A stretch of DNA of 64,000 nt from Acholoe squamosa (Eukaryota > Annelida > Polychaeta > Phyllodocida > Polynoidae). The stretch lies in contig OX439052.1 of assembly GCA_949317995.1 (NCBI GenBank), positions 38,937,932 through 39,001,931 of the forward strand. The letters run 5' to 3'. This document shows positions 33,131 to 46,084 of this stretch, piece by piece (within the stretch, counting starts at the first letter, position 1; the number at the start of each line of letters is the position of its first letter). The notes under the pieces were generated by a model. The model saw only the letters and a list, made by a program, of their open reading frames with translations, searched no databases and had not been told where the DNA came from. The translations under genes were made by a program, and so were the position numbers.

Positions 33131-33664
33131 CCAGCAAATTGTCGTGACTCCTTGTCAACCTGTGTGAAGTGGCTCACACATGTCGCTAGATGGAACAGGA
33201 CATCGCTATAGGGTAGAGTGACCTTGAGTCGTCCAGGTACCTTGAGTCGGCCATTTTGCTTGGTTTTGGGCACAAAATGAAGGTGTTAATGAATATATTA
33301 GTATATTCTAAGCTATTTGCACTGGTGCTATATAGCAAGATATGCTATAAGCTATCTTAGCATTTCTTTGGAATATAAGTCTAGCACCTTCCAGGAGCTC
33401 TGCATGACACTAGAGTTTGTAAATTATTCTTGAAGTCAGATATAGGTTTCAGATGATTTTCCAGCAACAAAATGATAGATTAGTGATAATGTGATATTGA
33501 ACACGTAACAGAGTTAAACCTAAGTAAAATTGGAATAAAGCATTGCATTCATATTCTGTAAACATCATTTAACTTGAAATTATTCCTTTTATAGTGTTCA
33601 GTGCAAAAGTCAACACTCTACTGTGTAGAAGTTGACTCATGGTATGATATAACTGACTCAATGT

Positions 33665-35620
33665 ATCTTCTGATCCAAAGTGCTTCATGCTATTCATCAG
33701 GCCACAGGGCTAGACAATGGTGCTGGGTTAGATGACTATTATTTGTGGGACCCTATAGATACCATATATATGTTTGTATGTCAGTGAATGCAGAATGTAT
33801 TGTCATGCATTCTCATGCACCCTAAAGGTGCAGACCATCGTATAAATGCAATGTGTGATGATAATGCTTGCACGCGTCCCTTTAAGGTACTTGATAGAGG
33901 CACTCGGCTTTGCCTCTTGATTCTATCATTACCTAAAAGGCACTAGTGCAAGCATAATCATCATATATTACATTCATAGGAGCCAAGGACGAAGCCAACA
34001 ACTCCCATACATGATATTGACTTCAAGTAACAGGAGTATATCTGACATACACCTCGATTTGATAGACTGAATTTGTAAGTTTTAAAAGTTTATTGCAGGC
34101 ATTTCTCTCTTAAATTGCCAAAATGCATGAGGTGCTGCATTGTGTGCGTATTGCAAAATATATTGCATTTAGAATAATGAATGGTACAGGGTTATGATAC
34201 TGCACAAGTAACTTCCGGTGGGTTATTTATTGAGATTTCTTTAGGAAAATAGCACATGATGTAAGGAAAAAAACAGCACCTGGTTCTACACTTACAGTGT
34301 TGTGCAAGCACAACTAGGATGGTTTTTAGCAATCGTGACGTCATCTATAACAGGGCCATATTACATGGTGGTATAATATGTATGGTTCCTATTAAATGCC
34401 CTGGTGACATGATCTTTTGGTGATGTCATAGATAATGGAATAGAAATTCCATTATCACTCCAAACTGGCGGCCGACAAGGCATTTGACGGTGCACTGACA
34501 CACTGTTTGATGGCCGGCCGTCACTGACGGACAGCACAGGGAGGGTCCCCCGCTTTCTAGTTCTATTAGACTTTGGAGTATGTTGTATTGATTCATAATC
34601 CATCCCAAATCTTTGAAAGTCCATTATCACATGCCTCATAGCATGTGACGCTGGCCACTGACGGAATGCTACAGGGCCTGTTGGGTTCCAATATGTCCAC
34701 CCATTCTGTGTATCCGCCAGATCCTTAATTCCGTTTCGTCCACCGTGTCCACTAAAATTTACTTATTCCATTGTGTCCACCAGGTTTTTTTCCGAAACAT
34801 CCACAAAAAGTTCAGAATTCCATTTTGTCCACCAGCTCTTGTTACAAAATATCCACAAAAATTTCCAAATTCCATTCTGTCCACCAGATTTTATTCCAAA
34901 ATATCTGCAAAAATGTCCAAATTCCATTGTGTCTGCCAGATTTTGTTCCAAAACATCCAAAAAAAATTTGAAATTCCATTCTGTCCACCAGTTTTTGTTC
35001 CAAAATGTCCACCAAAAGTGTCCAGATTCTATTCTATCCACAAGCTCTTGCTCCAAATTGTCTGCAAAAATGTCCAAATTACATTCCCAGCAAATTGTCG
35101 TGACTCCTTGTCAACCTGTGTGAAGTGGCTCACACATGTCGCTAGATGGAACAGGACATCGCTATAGGGTAGAGTGACCTTGAGTTGTCCAGGTACGTTG
35201 AGTCGGCCATTTTGCTTGGTTTTGGGCACAAAATGAAGGTGTTAATGAATATATTAGTATATTCTAAGCTATTTGCACTGGTGCTATATAGCAAGATATG
35301 CTATAAGCTATCTTAGCATTTCTTTGGAGTATAAGTCTAGCACCTTCCAGGAGCTCTGCATGACACTAGAGTTTGTAAATTATTCTTGAAGTCAGATATA
35401 GGTTTCAGATGATTTTCCAGCAACAAAATGATAGATTAGTGATAATGTGATATTGAACACGTAACAGAGTTAAACCTAAGTAAAATTGGAATAAAGCATT
35501 GCATTCATATTCTGTAAACATCATTTAACTTGAAATTATTCCTTTTATAGTGTTCAGTGCAAAGGTCAACACTCTACTGTGTAGAAGTTGACTCATGGTA
35601 TGATATAACTGACTCAAGGT
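33665..35620. repeat. Satellite unit 2
   Basis: Full-length unit, including the hairpin and six subrepeats. Confidence 0.9.
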
Positions 35621-37441
35621 ATCTTCTGATCCAAAGTGCTTCATGCTATTCATCAGGCCACGGGGCTAGACAATGGTGCTGGGTTAGATGACTATTATTT
35701 GTGGGACCCTATAGATACCATATATATGTTTGTATGTCAGTGAATGCAGAATGTATTATCATGCATTCTCATGCACCCTAAAGGTGCAGACCATCGTATA
35801 AATGCAAGGACGAAGCCAACAACTCCCATACATGATATTGACTTTAAGTAACAGGAGTATATCTGACATACACCTCGATTTGATAGACTGAATTTGTAAG
35901 TTTTAAAAGTTTATTGTAGGCATTTCTCTCTTAAATTGCCAAAATGCATGAGGTGCTGCATTGTGTGCGTATTGCAAAATATATTGCATTTAGAATAATG
36001 AATGGTACAGGGTTATGATACTGCACAAGTAACTTTCGGTGGGTTATTTATTGAGATTTCTTTAGGAAAATAGCACATGATGTAAGGAAAAAAACAGCAC
36101 CTGGTTCTACACTTACAGTGTTGTGCAAGCACAACTAGGATGGTTTTTAGCAATCGTGACGTCATCTATAACAGGGCCATATTACATGGTGGTATAATAT
36201 GTATGGTTCCTATTAAATGCCCTGGTGACATGATCTTTTGGTGATGTCATAGATAATGGAATAGAAATTCCATTATCACTCCAAACTGGCGGCCGACAAG
36301 GCATTTGACGGTGCACTGACACACTGTTTGATGGCCGGCCGTCACTGACGGACAGCACAGGGAGGGTCCCCCGCTTTCTAGTTCTATTAGACTTTGGAGT
36401 ATGTTGTATTGATTCATAATCCATCCCAAATCTTTGAAAGTCCATTATCACATGCCTCATAGCATGTGACGCTGGCCACTGACGGAATGCTACAGGGCCT
36501 GTTGGGTTCCAATATGTCCACCCATTCTGTGTATCCGCCAGATCCTTAATTCCGTTTCGTCCACCGTGTCCACTAAAATTTACTTATTCCATTGTGTCCA
36601 CCAGGTTTTTTTCCGAAACATCCACAAAAAGTTCAGAATTCCATTTTGTCCACCAGCTCTTGTTACAAAATATCCATAAAAATTTCCAAATTCCATTCTG
36701 TCCACCAGATTTTATTCCAAAATATCTGCAAAAATGTCCAAATTCCATTGTGTCTGCCAGATTTTGTTCCAAAACATCCAAAAAAAGTTTGAAATTCCAT
36801 TCTGTCCACCAGTTTTTGTTCCAAAATGTCCACCAAAAGTGTCCAGATTCTATTCTATCCACAAGCTCTTGCTCCAAATTGTCTGCAAAAATGTCCAAAT
36901 TACATTCCCAGCAAATTGTCGTGACTCCTTGTCAACCTGTGTGAAGTGGCTCACACATGTCGCTAGATGGAACAGGACATCGCTATAGGGTAGAGTGACC
37001 TTGAGTCGTCCAGGTACCTTGAGTCGGCCATTTTGCTTGGTTTTGGGCACAAAATGAAGGTGTTAATGAATATATTAGTATATTCTAAGCTATTTGCACT
37101 GGTGCTATATAGCAAGATATGCTATAAGCTATCTTAGCATTTCTTTGGAATATAAGTCTAGCACCTTCCAGGAGCTCTGCATGACACTAGAGTTTGTAAA
37201 TTATTCTTGAAGTCAGATATAGGTTTCAGATGATTTTCCAGCAACAAAATGATAGATTAGTGATAATGTGATATTGAACACGTAACAGAGTTAAACCTAA
37301 CTAAAATTGGAATAAAGCATTGCATTCATATTCTGTAAACTTCATTTAACTTGAAATTATTCCTTTTATAGTGTTCAGTGCAAAAGTCAACACTCTACTG
37401 TGTAGAAGTTGACTCATGGTATGATATAACTGACTCAAGGT
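35621..37441. repeat. Satellite unit 3, hairpin deleted
   Basis: Shorter by 135 bp. The deletion removes the whole hairpin element, leaving AAATGCAAGGACGAAG. CAA lies at both deletion edges. Confidence 0.9.
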
Positions 37442-39397
37442 ATCTTCTGATCCAAAGTGCTTCATGCTATTCATCAGGCCACGGGGCTAGACAATGGTGC
37501 TGGGTTAGATGACTATTATTTGTGGGACCCTATAGATACCATATATATGTTTGTATGTCAGTGAATGCAGAATGTATTGTCATGCATTCTCATGCACCCT
37601 AAAGGTGCAGACCATCGTATAAATGCAATGTGTGATGATAATGCTTGCACGCGTCCCTTTTAGGTACTTGATAGAGGCACTCGGCTTTGCCTCTTGATTC
37701 TATCATTACCTAAAAGGCACTAGTGCAAGCATAATCATCATATATTACATTCATAGGAGCCAAGGACGAAGCCAACAACTCCCATACATGATATTGACTT
37801 CAAGTAACAGGAGTATATCTGACATACACCTCGATTTGATAGACTGAATTTGTAAGTTTTAAAAGTTTATTGCAGGCATTTCTCTCTTAAATTGCCAAAA
37901 TGCATGAGGTGCTGCATTGTGTGCGTATTGCAAAATATATTGCATTTAGAATAATGAATGGTACAGGGTTATGATACTGCACAAGTAACTTCCGGTGGGT
38001 TATTTATTGAGATTTCTTTAGGAAAATAGCACATGATGTAAGGAAAAAAACAGCACCTGGTTCTACACTTACAGTGTTGTGCAAGCACAACTAGGATGGT
38101 TTTTAGCAATCGTGAGGTCATCTATAACAGGGCCATATTACATGGTGGTATAATATGTATGGTTCCTATTAAATGCCCTGGTGACATGATCTTTTGGTGA
38201 TGTCATAGATAATGGAATAGAAATTCCATTATCAATCCAAACTGGCGGCCGACAAGGCATTTGACGGTGCACTGACACACTGTTTGATGGCCGGCCGTCA
38301 CTGACGGACAGCACAGGGAGGGTCCCCCGCTTTCTAGTTCTATTAGACTTTGGAGTATGTTGTATTGATTCATAATCCATCCCAAATCTTTGAAAGTCCA
38401 TTATCACATGCCTCATAGCATGTGACGCTGGCCACTGACGGAATGCTACAGGGCCTGTTGGGTTCCAGTATGTCCACCCATTCTGTGTATCCGCCAGATC
38501 CTTAATTCCGTTTCGTCCACCGTGTCCACTAAAATTTACTTATTCCATTGTGTCCACCAGGTTTTGTTCCGAAACATCCACAAAAAGTTCAAAATTCCAT
38601 TTTGTCCACCAGCTCTTGTTACAAAATATCCACAAAAATTTCCAAATTCCATTCTGTCCACCAGATTTTATTCCAAAATATCTGCAAAAATGTCCAAATT
38701 CCATTGTGTCTGCCAGATTTTGTTCCAAAACATCCAAAAAAAGTTTGAAATTCCATTCTGTCCACCAGTTTTTGTTCCAAAATGTCCACCAAAAGTGTCC
38801 AGATTCTATTCTATCCACAAGCTCTTGCTCCAAATTGTCTGCAAAAATGTCCAAATTACATTCCCAGCAAATTGTCGTGACTCCTTGTCAACCTGTGTGA
38901 AGTGGCTCACACATGTCGCTAGATGGAACAGGACATCGCTATAGGGTAGAGTGACCTTGAGTCGTCCAGGTACCTTGAGTCGGCCATTTTGCTTGGTTTT
39001 GGGCACAAAATGAAGGTGTTAATGAATATATTAGTATATTCTAAGCTATTTGCACTGGTGCTATATAGCAAGATATGCTATAAGCTATCTTAGCATTTCT
39101 TTGGAATATAAGTCTAGCACCTTCCAGGAGCTCTGCATGACACTAGAGTTTGTAAATTATTCTTGAAGTCAGATATAGGTTTCAGATGATTTTCCAGCAA
39201 CAAAATGATAGATTAGTGATAATGTGATATTGAACACGTAACAGAGTTAAACCTAACTAAAATTGGAATAAAGCATTGCATTCATATTCTGTAAACATCA
39301 TTTAACTTGAAATTATTCCTTTTATAGTGTTCAGTGCAAAAGTCAACACTCTACTGTGTAGAAGTTGACTCATGGTATGATATAACTGACTCAAGGT
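37442..39397. repeat. Satellite unit 4
   Basis: Full-length unit. Confidence 0.9.
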
Positions 39398-41248
39398 ATC
39401 TTCTGATCCAAAGTGCTTCATGCTATTCATCAGGCCACGGGGCTAGACAATGGTGCTGGGTTAGATGACTATTATTTGTGGGACCCTATAGATACCATAT
39501 ATGTGTTTGTATGTCAGTGAATGCACAATGTATTGTCATGCATTCTCATGCACCCTAAAGGTGCAGACCATCGTATAAATGCAATGTGTGATGATAATGC
39601 TTGCACGCGTCCCTTTTAGGTACTTGATAGAGGCACTCGGCTTTGCCTCTTGATTCTATCATTACCTAAAAGGCACTAGTGCAAGCATAATCATCATATA
39701 TTACATTCATAGGAGCCAAGGACGAAGCCAACAACTCGCATACATGATATTGGCTTCAAGTAACAGGAGTATATCTGACATACACCTCGATTTGATAGAC
39801 TGAATTTGTAAGTTTTAAAAGTTTATTGCAGGCATTTCTCTCTTAAATTGCCAAAATGCATGAGGTGCTGCATTGTGTGCGTATTGCAAAATATATTGCA
39901 TTTAGAATAATGAATGGTACAGGGTTATGATACTGCACAAGTAACTTCCGGTGGGTTATTTATTGAGATTTCTTTAGGAAAATAGCACATGATGTAAGGA
40001 AAAAAACAGCACCTGGTTCTACACTTACAGTGTTGTGCAAGCACAACTAGGATGGTTTTTAGCAATCGTGAGGTCATCTATAACAGGGCCATATTACATG
40101 GTGGTATAATATGTATGGTTCCTATTAAATGCCCTGGTGACATGATCTTTTGGTGATGTCATAGATAATGGAATAGAAATTCCATTATCACTCCAAACTG
40201 GCGGCCGACAAGGCATTTGACGGTGCACTGACACACTGTTTGATGGCCGGCCGTCACTGACGGACAGCACAGGGAGGGTCCCCCGCTTTCTAGTTCTATT
40301 AGACTTTGGAGTATGTTGTATTGATTCATAATCCATCCCAAATCTTTGAAAGTCCATTATCACATGCCTCATAGCATGTGACGCTGGCCACTGACAGAAT
40401 GCTACAGGGCCTCTTGGGTTCCATTATGTCCACCCATTCTGTGTATCCGCCAGATCCTTAATTCCGTTTCGTCCACCGTGTCCACTAAAATTTACTTATT
40501 CCATTGTGTCCACCAGGTTTTGTTCCGAAACATCCACAAAAAGTTCAGAATTCCATTTTGTCCACCAGCTCTTGTTACAAAATATCCACAAAAATTTCCA
40601 AATTCCATTCTGTCCGCCAGATTTTATTCCAAAATATCTGCAAAAATGTCCAAATTCTATTCTATCCACAAGCTCTTGCTCCAAATTGTCTGCAAAAATG
40701 TCCAAATTACATTCCCAGCAAATTGTCGTGACTCCTTGTCAACCTGTGTGAAGTGGCTCACATATGTCGCTAGATGGAACAGGACATCGCTATAGGGTAG
40801 AGTGACCTTGAGTCGTCCAGGTACCTTGAGTCGGCCATTTTGCTTGGTTTTGGGCACAAAATGAAGGTGTTAATGAATATATTAGTATATTCTAAGCTAT
40901 TTGCACTGGTGCTATATAGCAAGATATGCTATAAGCTATCTTAGCATTTCTTTGGAATATAAGTCTAGCACCTTCTAGGAGCTCTGCATGACACTAGAGT
41001 TTGTAAATTATTCTCTAAGTCAGATATAGGTTTCAGATGATTTTCCAGCAACAAAATGATAGATTAGTGATAATGTGATATTGAACACGTAACAGAGTTA
41101 AACCTAACTAAAATTGGAATAAACCATTGCATTCATATTCTGTAAACATCATTTAACTTGAAATTATTCCTTTTATAGTGTTCAGTGCAAAAGTCAACAC
41201 TCTGCTGTGTAGAAGTTGACTCATGGTATGATATAACTGACTCAAGGT
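39398..41248. repeat. Satellite unit 5, fewer subrepeats
   Basis: About 105 bp shorter within the subrepeat block. At 41248 it continues into the rest of the transposon instead of another unit, so it is the original copy at this side. Confidence 0.9.
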
Positions 41249-41988
41249 GTGTTTGAGCAATACATGTACCTTGAGTCAGCCACTATACATGTACCTTGAT
41301 TCGGCACCTATTGCTTTCTGGTCCAAAATAAACTTAGTAGTGACCATTTCATTGGGTTCTATGGTATTTACACTGATAGAATATGTTGAGCTGTAGCACC
41401 TGCTATCTCTCCATCTTTGGGAAAGTGAATCTAACACTCTCCATTATTTTTCAACAAAATCAACTATATATTCTACCAATTAGGTAGAATGGTCTTCTGA
41501 CAGATTGACAGCCACTTTGAAATACCTGATAGCTGATAAATGGGGACCAGTTTGCTATAATTTATGTTTATCCAAGGAACAGTGATAATCAGCATTGTAT
41601 TTAGTAATTTTAATCATTACAGAAACATTCTGACCAAGATCACTCAGTCGGGAATAAACATTTTCCTCATATTGCTTCATAAGTACACTCTTTACTATGA
41701 ATTAGTTGAGTCATTTTATGATGTGGCTGACTCAAGGTACAACAGTGGCCGACTCATGGTACTGATGAATGAAAATTCATATCTATTGAATAATGGGTGC
41801 TAAAAGAGCTCCATGCCCATGGGTGTGAAAGTTGTAACATCACTGGATGGAAAGAGGAAGACATCTGGGTAATATTAATATCCATTTTTAGATGACCCCT
41901 GCAAGTTTTCCCACTATCAAAAAGATCCTAGAATAACTAGTAGCTTGTAAAAAGGCCCAGGTGGACGACTCATGGTCACTTTACCCTA
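40794..41988. mobile_element. Non-autonomous TIR transposon, ~1.2 kb
   Basis: Ends AGGGTAGAGTGACCTTGAGT (40794-40813, then CGTCCAGG) and the reverse complement of AGGGTAAAGTGACCATGAGT at the right (41988 leftwards) are inverted repeats of about 30 bp. Copies of CTTGAGTCGGCC and GGCTGACTCAAGG recur inside. No transposase. Its left part is present in all five satellite units, its right part only here. Confidence 0.75.
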
Positions 41989-41999
41989 GCACAAGATCA

Positions 42000-42545
42000 C
42001 CAGGAATAGCAATGGGGGTGATCACATGGCCTCACCTCAGATGGCGAGAATGGTGATCACTCAAACTCACCAGGGATGGCGACGCGGGTGATCACTCACC
42101 TCGCTAGATGAAACACGCACCTCGTAATAGCACATGTTCACCAGGGATGGCGAGGATTGTGATCACTCATCCTCACCAGGGATGGCGACATGAGTGATCA
42201 TTCATCCTCACCAGGGATGGGGACATGAGTGATCACTCACTTCGTTAGATTAGACGCACACCACGTCATAATACACATTCACCACGGATGGCAAGGATTG
42301 TGATCAGTCACCTCACTAGATAAAACGCGTACCTCATGATAGCACAGGTTCACCACAGAGGGTGAGGATCTTGATCACCCACACTCACCAGGGATGGCGA
42401 CACGAGTGATCACTCACCTCGCTAGATGAAACGCGCACCATGTCATAGCGCAGGTTCACCATAGATGGCGAGAGTGGTGATCACTCAGACTCACCAGTGA
42501 TGGCGACGCTGGTGATCACTCACCTTGTTAGATGAAAAGCTCATG
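42000..42545. repeat. Minisatellite, GATCACTCACC/CACCAGGGATGGCGA type
   Basis: Imperfect repeats of CTCACCAGGGATGGCGACA, GTGATCACTCACC and CTCGCTAGATGAAACGCGCA; the last recurs near 42097, 42237, 42307, 42415 and 42521, so the higher-order period is irregular (70-140 bp). Confidence 0.8.
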
Positions 42546-42894
42546 ATCATCGACATTGGTAATCATGCAGCCTCACATCTGCCAGATCAAAGTATGTTTT
42601 GCCAGAGAAGGTATTGCCATATGTATCTTCCCTGTAACCACAGACAAGGTGTTCATGTTGATATTTCCCTATGTATTTTTCCTGTAACCAGAGAAAAGGT
42701 GTTTATGGATAGTTGCTTTCATTTTAGAGATACCTCTATCTAAATTCAATTGATATTCTCTGTATATAATCTTGTTTGATTCAACTCTGAAGTATTACAT
42801 GGAAATCAGTGTGAAACAAAGCACATTTGATACGTATGGGACTTATACTTCATGCCCACACTTCCTAGATAGGCTACATGTTGAACAGTGGTGC

Positions 42895-43335
42895 TGTCTC
42901 AACAACTTTGGCAATGGTGGTAATAAGTTGCCACTGTGAGTGAGAGTGAGTGACAGATGATGCAATCCTCAGAGAGCATTGACTTGGAGTGACACAAATT
43001 CACGTATTGAGTGAGACCAATGTTGGCAATGGTGGTGATAAGTCGCCATTTTGAGAGAAGATTAACTAGGAGTGATACACACTCACGCAGTGACTGAGAG
43101 CCATGTGGCAATGCAGGTGAAAAGTTGCCATTCTGACTGAAAGTTGACAGGCAGTGGCACATACTCACGCAGTGAGTTAGATCCATGTTGGCGATGGTGG
43201 TGATAAGTCACCATGCTTTGTGAGGGATAACAAGGGGTGGCACATACTCACGCAGTGAGTGAGATCATGTTGGCGACTGTTGTGATAAATCGCCATGCCA
43301 TGTGAGACTGACACACAGTGGCAAAAGATGACACA
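42895..43335. repeat. Minisatellite, GGCGATGGTGGTGATAAGT type
   Basis: About four imperfect copies of ~110-120 bp with the words GTTGGCAATGGTGGTGATAA, CGCCATG, GTGGCACATACTCACGCAG and TGAGTGAGAT. Confidence 0.75.
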
Positions 43336-43399
43336 GTGAGTTATCACTCAGAAAGGAGTCACCATTGATGACCAATCATGGTGACAGATAACGACAATT

Positions 43400-43640
43400 T
43401 GCTGTGTTGTGTCTGCTAGATTTTGTTCCAAAACATCCGCAAACAGTTTCAAAGTCCATTTTGTCCATTGGGTTTAGTTTCACATTCCGAGTTTTGTTCC
43501 AAAATGTCCACCAATTCCAATGTGTCAACCATTTCTTATTCCAAAATTTGCCCTTATTACATTTCGTCTGAAAATGTTCAGATGCCATTCTGTCCACCGA
43601 AATTTGTTCTGAAATGTCCATCAATTCCATATAGTCAGCC
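43400..43640. repeat. Degenerate relatives of the satellite 52-bp subrepeat
   Basis: GATTTTGTTCCAAAACATCC, CCATTTTGTCCA and TTTTGTTCCAAAATGTCCAC match the subrepeats of the 31.7-41.2 kb array but are diverged and of irregular spacing. Confidence 0.65.
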
Positions 43641-43923
43641 AGGTTTTCCACTGATATGTGCATTTGAATTAAAATCAGATGAGGATTCAGTACTTGAAAT
43701 GGTCTGACTTTGTTGAACAAGCCAAGAAGGTCATGATTCACCTCTTCTGGATATGAATAGGCCAGTCAGGATGTTTTTAGAGAATGTTGTTTCTGATATA
43801 GCTATTCCAGTTGAAATGTAAGATTAACATTTCCATGATCATAATCATAATCTATAGAGAAAAGTAGGAGAATAACATTTCATCACTATTTCTTTTGCAT
43901 TTTTTTCATATACATATTCTTAA

Positions 43924-44161
43924 CCCTTTAAAGGCCGCTGATGCATTAATGGATCATGCCTATTGGTCGTCATGATGCAAATAGCAAGTGCTAGCGAGAC
44001 TGCTCGCATCATGACGATCCTATGGCATCGATACAAATACTCCCGGAGGGTCATCACGATGCTCCATTGAAGTGCTGGTGAGCAGTCTTGCCAGCACTTC
44101 ATTGGTGCATCATGACGACCAATGGGTATGATGCATTAATGCATCAGCGGCCCTTAAAGGG
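43924..44161. repeat. TTAA-flanked MITE (CCCTTTAAAGGCCGCTGATGC ends)
   Basis: TTAA at 43920-43923 and 44162-44165. Inverted ends CCCTTTAAAGGCCGCTGATG and CATCAGCGGCCCTTAAAGGG extend into GCATTAATG on both sides. TTAA target duplication plus a CCCTT end is characteristic of piggyBac-type elements; no transposase is present. Related copies are at 29914-30139 and 30753-30880. Confidence 0.8.
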
Positions 44162-44165
44162 TTAA

Positions 44166-45756
44166 TTCAGCATATTTTCTGTTGTTTCTATGCCTCCCTT
44201 AAGGTTTTTATACTCTTTTCCATCAATTATTTTGCATACTCAGCCATGCTATTAATTATACACATGTAGCAACATAATATATTGGGTATCATTAAACCCT
44301 TGATATAGTTCTAGTATTAAAATCATCTAAATGTGGCTTTTATGACTTGTTGGCGTTTATGTACATACTTTAGAGTGCCCTTTTGGAGTTCTCATTATGT
44401 AAGGCTTAACTAATTGCACACGGTTTAAAGTTATTTACAGCCTATTATTTCTGGCTCATGCAGGGCCTGGCTTTAAAATAACACCAAAGGAAGTTAGGGC
44501 TTTAGTATAGACATCTCCACCCAACAGCCATTCAGCCTCAACATTTATAGGAGAGAATTGAGAGAATTGTCACCTTTCTCACTGGTGCCCTGAGTGGCCT
44601 GAGTGGTGTTTGACATCGTATGAGAGCCAGGACCTGTGCAAGGACCTTTATCTCCTGGGGATAAAGGTCCTCTGGTGGAAATCAAGAGGAAGGTAGAACC
44701 AGTGAGAACCTGGTTTAGGAATTTGCCTACCTGTACTCCTGAGTGTTCATCCACACTATATGGGAGCCAACATATACCAGCAAACATGCATTTAAGTATG
44801 AGATAGGCCTATATTATATACTCCCTGAGGCTGAAAGGCAATATCATATAGGGGGGATTCACTTTCTTATGCATCAGACTCATGACTAATGAATATAGCA
44901 AACTCAGCATTCTGAATAAAACTTTAATTTTTTGGAAGCCCTATATCTTGGCTTTATAGAAAGGTTGATTTCAAGTCACCAGCTCCAAAGGGGTCATGCA
45001 TTAAAACCTTACAATTTTCGTCATATGCAACACCTAAAATCAAATTATAGACCAGAATACATATAAAATATTGTACAATACAGACTAAAATTATCTCAGT
45101 TATCCTTAAATTAGGTAAATTTATTCATCCTAAAAATTAAATCTCTAACTTGAATGCTGTTTAACTACTATTCTGTCAAAGTTATAGAAAAAGAAAATAT
45201 CCAAAATAATTGTTGTACATTCCAAACTTTACTCTCACTGCATCAATACCACTAGCAAACTCATGGAAATTGCTGTTCATTGTCTACAGGACATCTATTA
45301 TGCATAACAGAAGTCCTTTGCCACCTATGGAACACTTGGACACACTGGTCAGCTTCTGTGGTGTCGCTTGTCAATATCTGAAAATGGGTCTTGCATAAAG
45401 TAGCACTTCACTGAGTCAGTGTTATGAACACTTTGCATTCTTCTATCAACTTTTAGCTAGAACTGCATATACAAAACAGGTTCTACTTTTGATTTAGAGC
45501 AATAACCATGTTAATAATATCAGGCCAAATAAAAAAAAAAGATTTTTTTTCCAGTGATTCGACTTACCATAAACTCTATTTAATTTGAGACTTTCAGAGA
45601 ATTTTTCCTTTTTTTTCTTGTATTTTTCATAATATAATCTTTGGCTGTCAAGTTGATAACATCACTAGGCATATTGTTGCCTTATTCTTCATGTCCCTGC
45701 ATGCTGGTTTGGACTATCTCAAAGAATAAGATAGATTTAAAGCTACTTATATGCGC
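44166..45756. other. Intergenic DNA, nothing recognised
   Basis: AT-rich sequence without recognisable genes. A 12-bp hairpin (AGGACCTTTATC / GATAAAGGTCCT) occurs at 44640-44671. Confidence 0.5.
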
Positions 45757-45922
45757 GCATATAAGTGGTGATAAATGGGCAGTAGCAGTTCCCAATGTAT
45801 TACCAGATGTTACCACTTCCATTCAGGTGTTATGTAACAGGTTCCTTCACTGGTGGCCTTTGTAGTCGGCCATATTGCCTAGCCCCAGGAAGGACCACCG
45901 GTCTCACATTGGAGATTTTTTT
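45757..45922 (+). repeat. Split direct repeat A1
   Basis: Begins GCATATAAGTGGTGATAAAT and ends GGTCTCACATTGGAGATTTT. Nearly identical to A2 with two differences (GTTACC/GTCACC and AGGTGTT/AGGTATT). Confidence 0.9.
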
Positions 45923-46084
45923 CGTAATTCCTTGTGGTTCAAATCATGTCACTTCTTCAGATTCATTACCAAATACGGAAGACATTATATTAACTCCTAC
46001 TGTCTACACTTCCAGAATTGTCGATGGTGTTGAATGGTTTAGACCTTGTCCTTTGGATTGTGATTCGTCCTTGTCTTAGATGGC

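Larger units (their letters stand above)
31706..33664. repeat. Satellite unit 1
   Basis: Full-length unit. Its left edge continues into the intact tRNA-like sequence, so it is the original copy at this side. Confidence 0.9.
31706..41248. repeat. Tandem satellite array, five ~1.96-kb units
   Basis: Units start at ATCTTCTGATCC, at 31706, 33665, 35621, 37442 and 39398 (spacings 1959, 1956, 1821 and 1956). Copies differ by only a few per cent. Each unit holds a truncated tRNA-like piece, a hairpin element, a non-coding middle, a block of 52-bp subrepeats and the left ~450 bp of the transposon at 40794-41988. The 92-residue minus-strand frame repeated in every unit is explained by the high copy identity and has no recognised domain. 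Confidence 0.95.

Noticed and set aside
32806..33211. Overlapping frames on both strands of the 52-bp subrepeats, about 100-140 residues
   Set aside because: They are periodic translations of a short tandem repeat in several frames at once.
32404..40372. A 92-residue minus-strand frame repeated five times (32404-32682, 34361-34639, 36182-36460, 38138-38416, 40094-40372)
   Set aside because: The units are nearly identical at DNA level, so the frame is kept by copy identity alone. No domain, no promoter and no sign of codon-level selection.
45795..46079. Small frame between A1 and RT as a possible gag of the Ngaro-like element
   Set aside because: It begins inside the A1 repeat, has no gag or zinc-knuckle signature, and only its last part lies in internal sequence.
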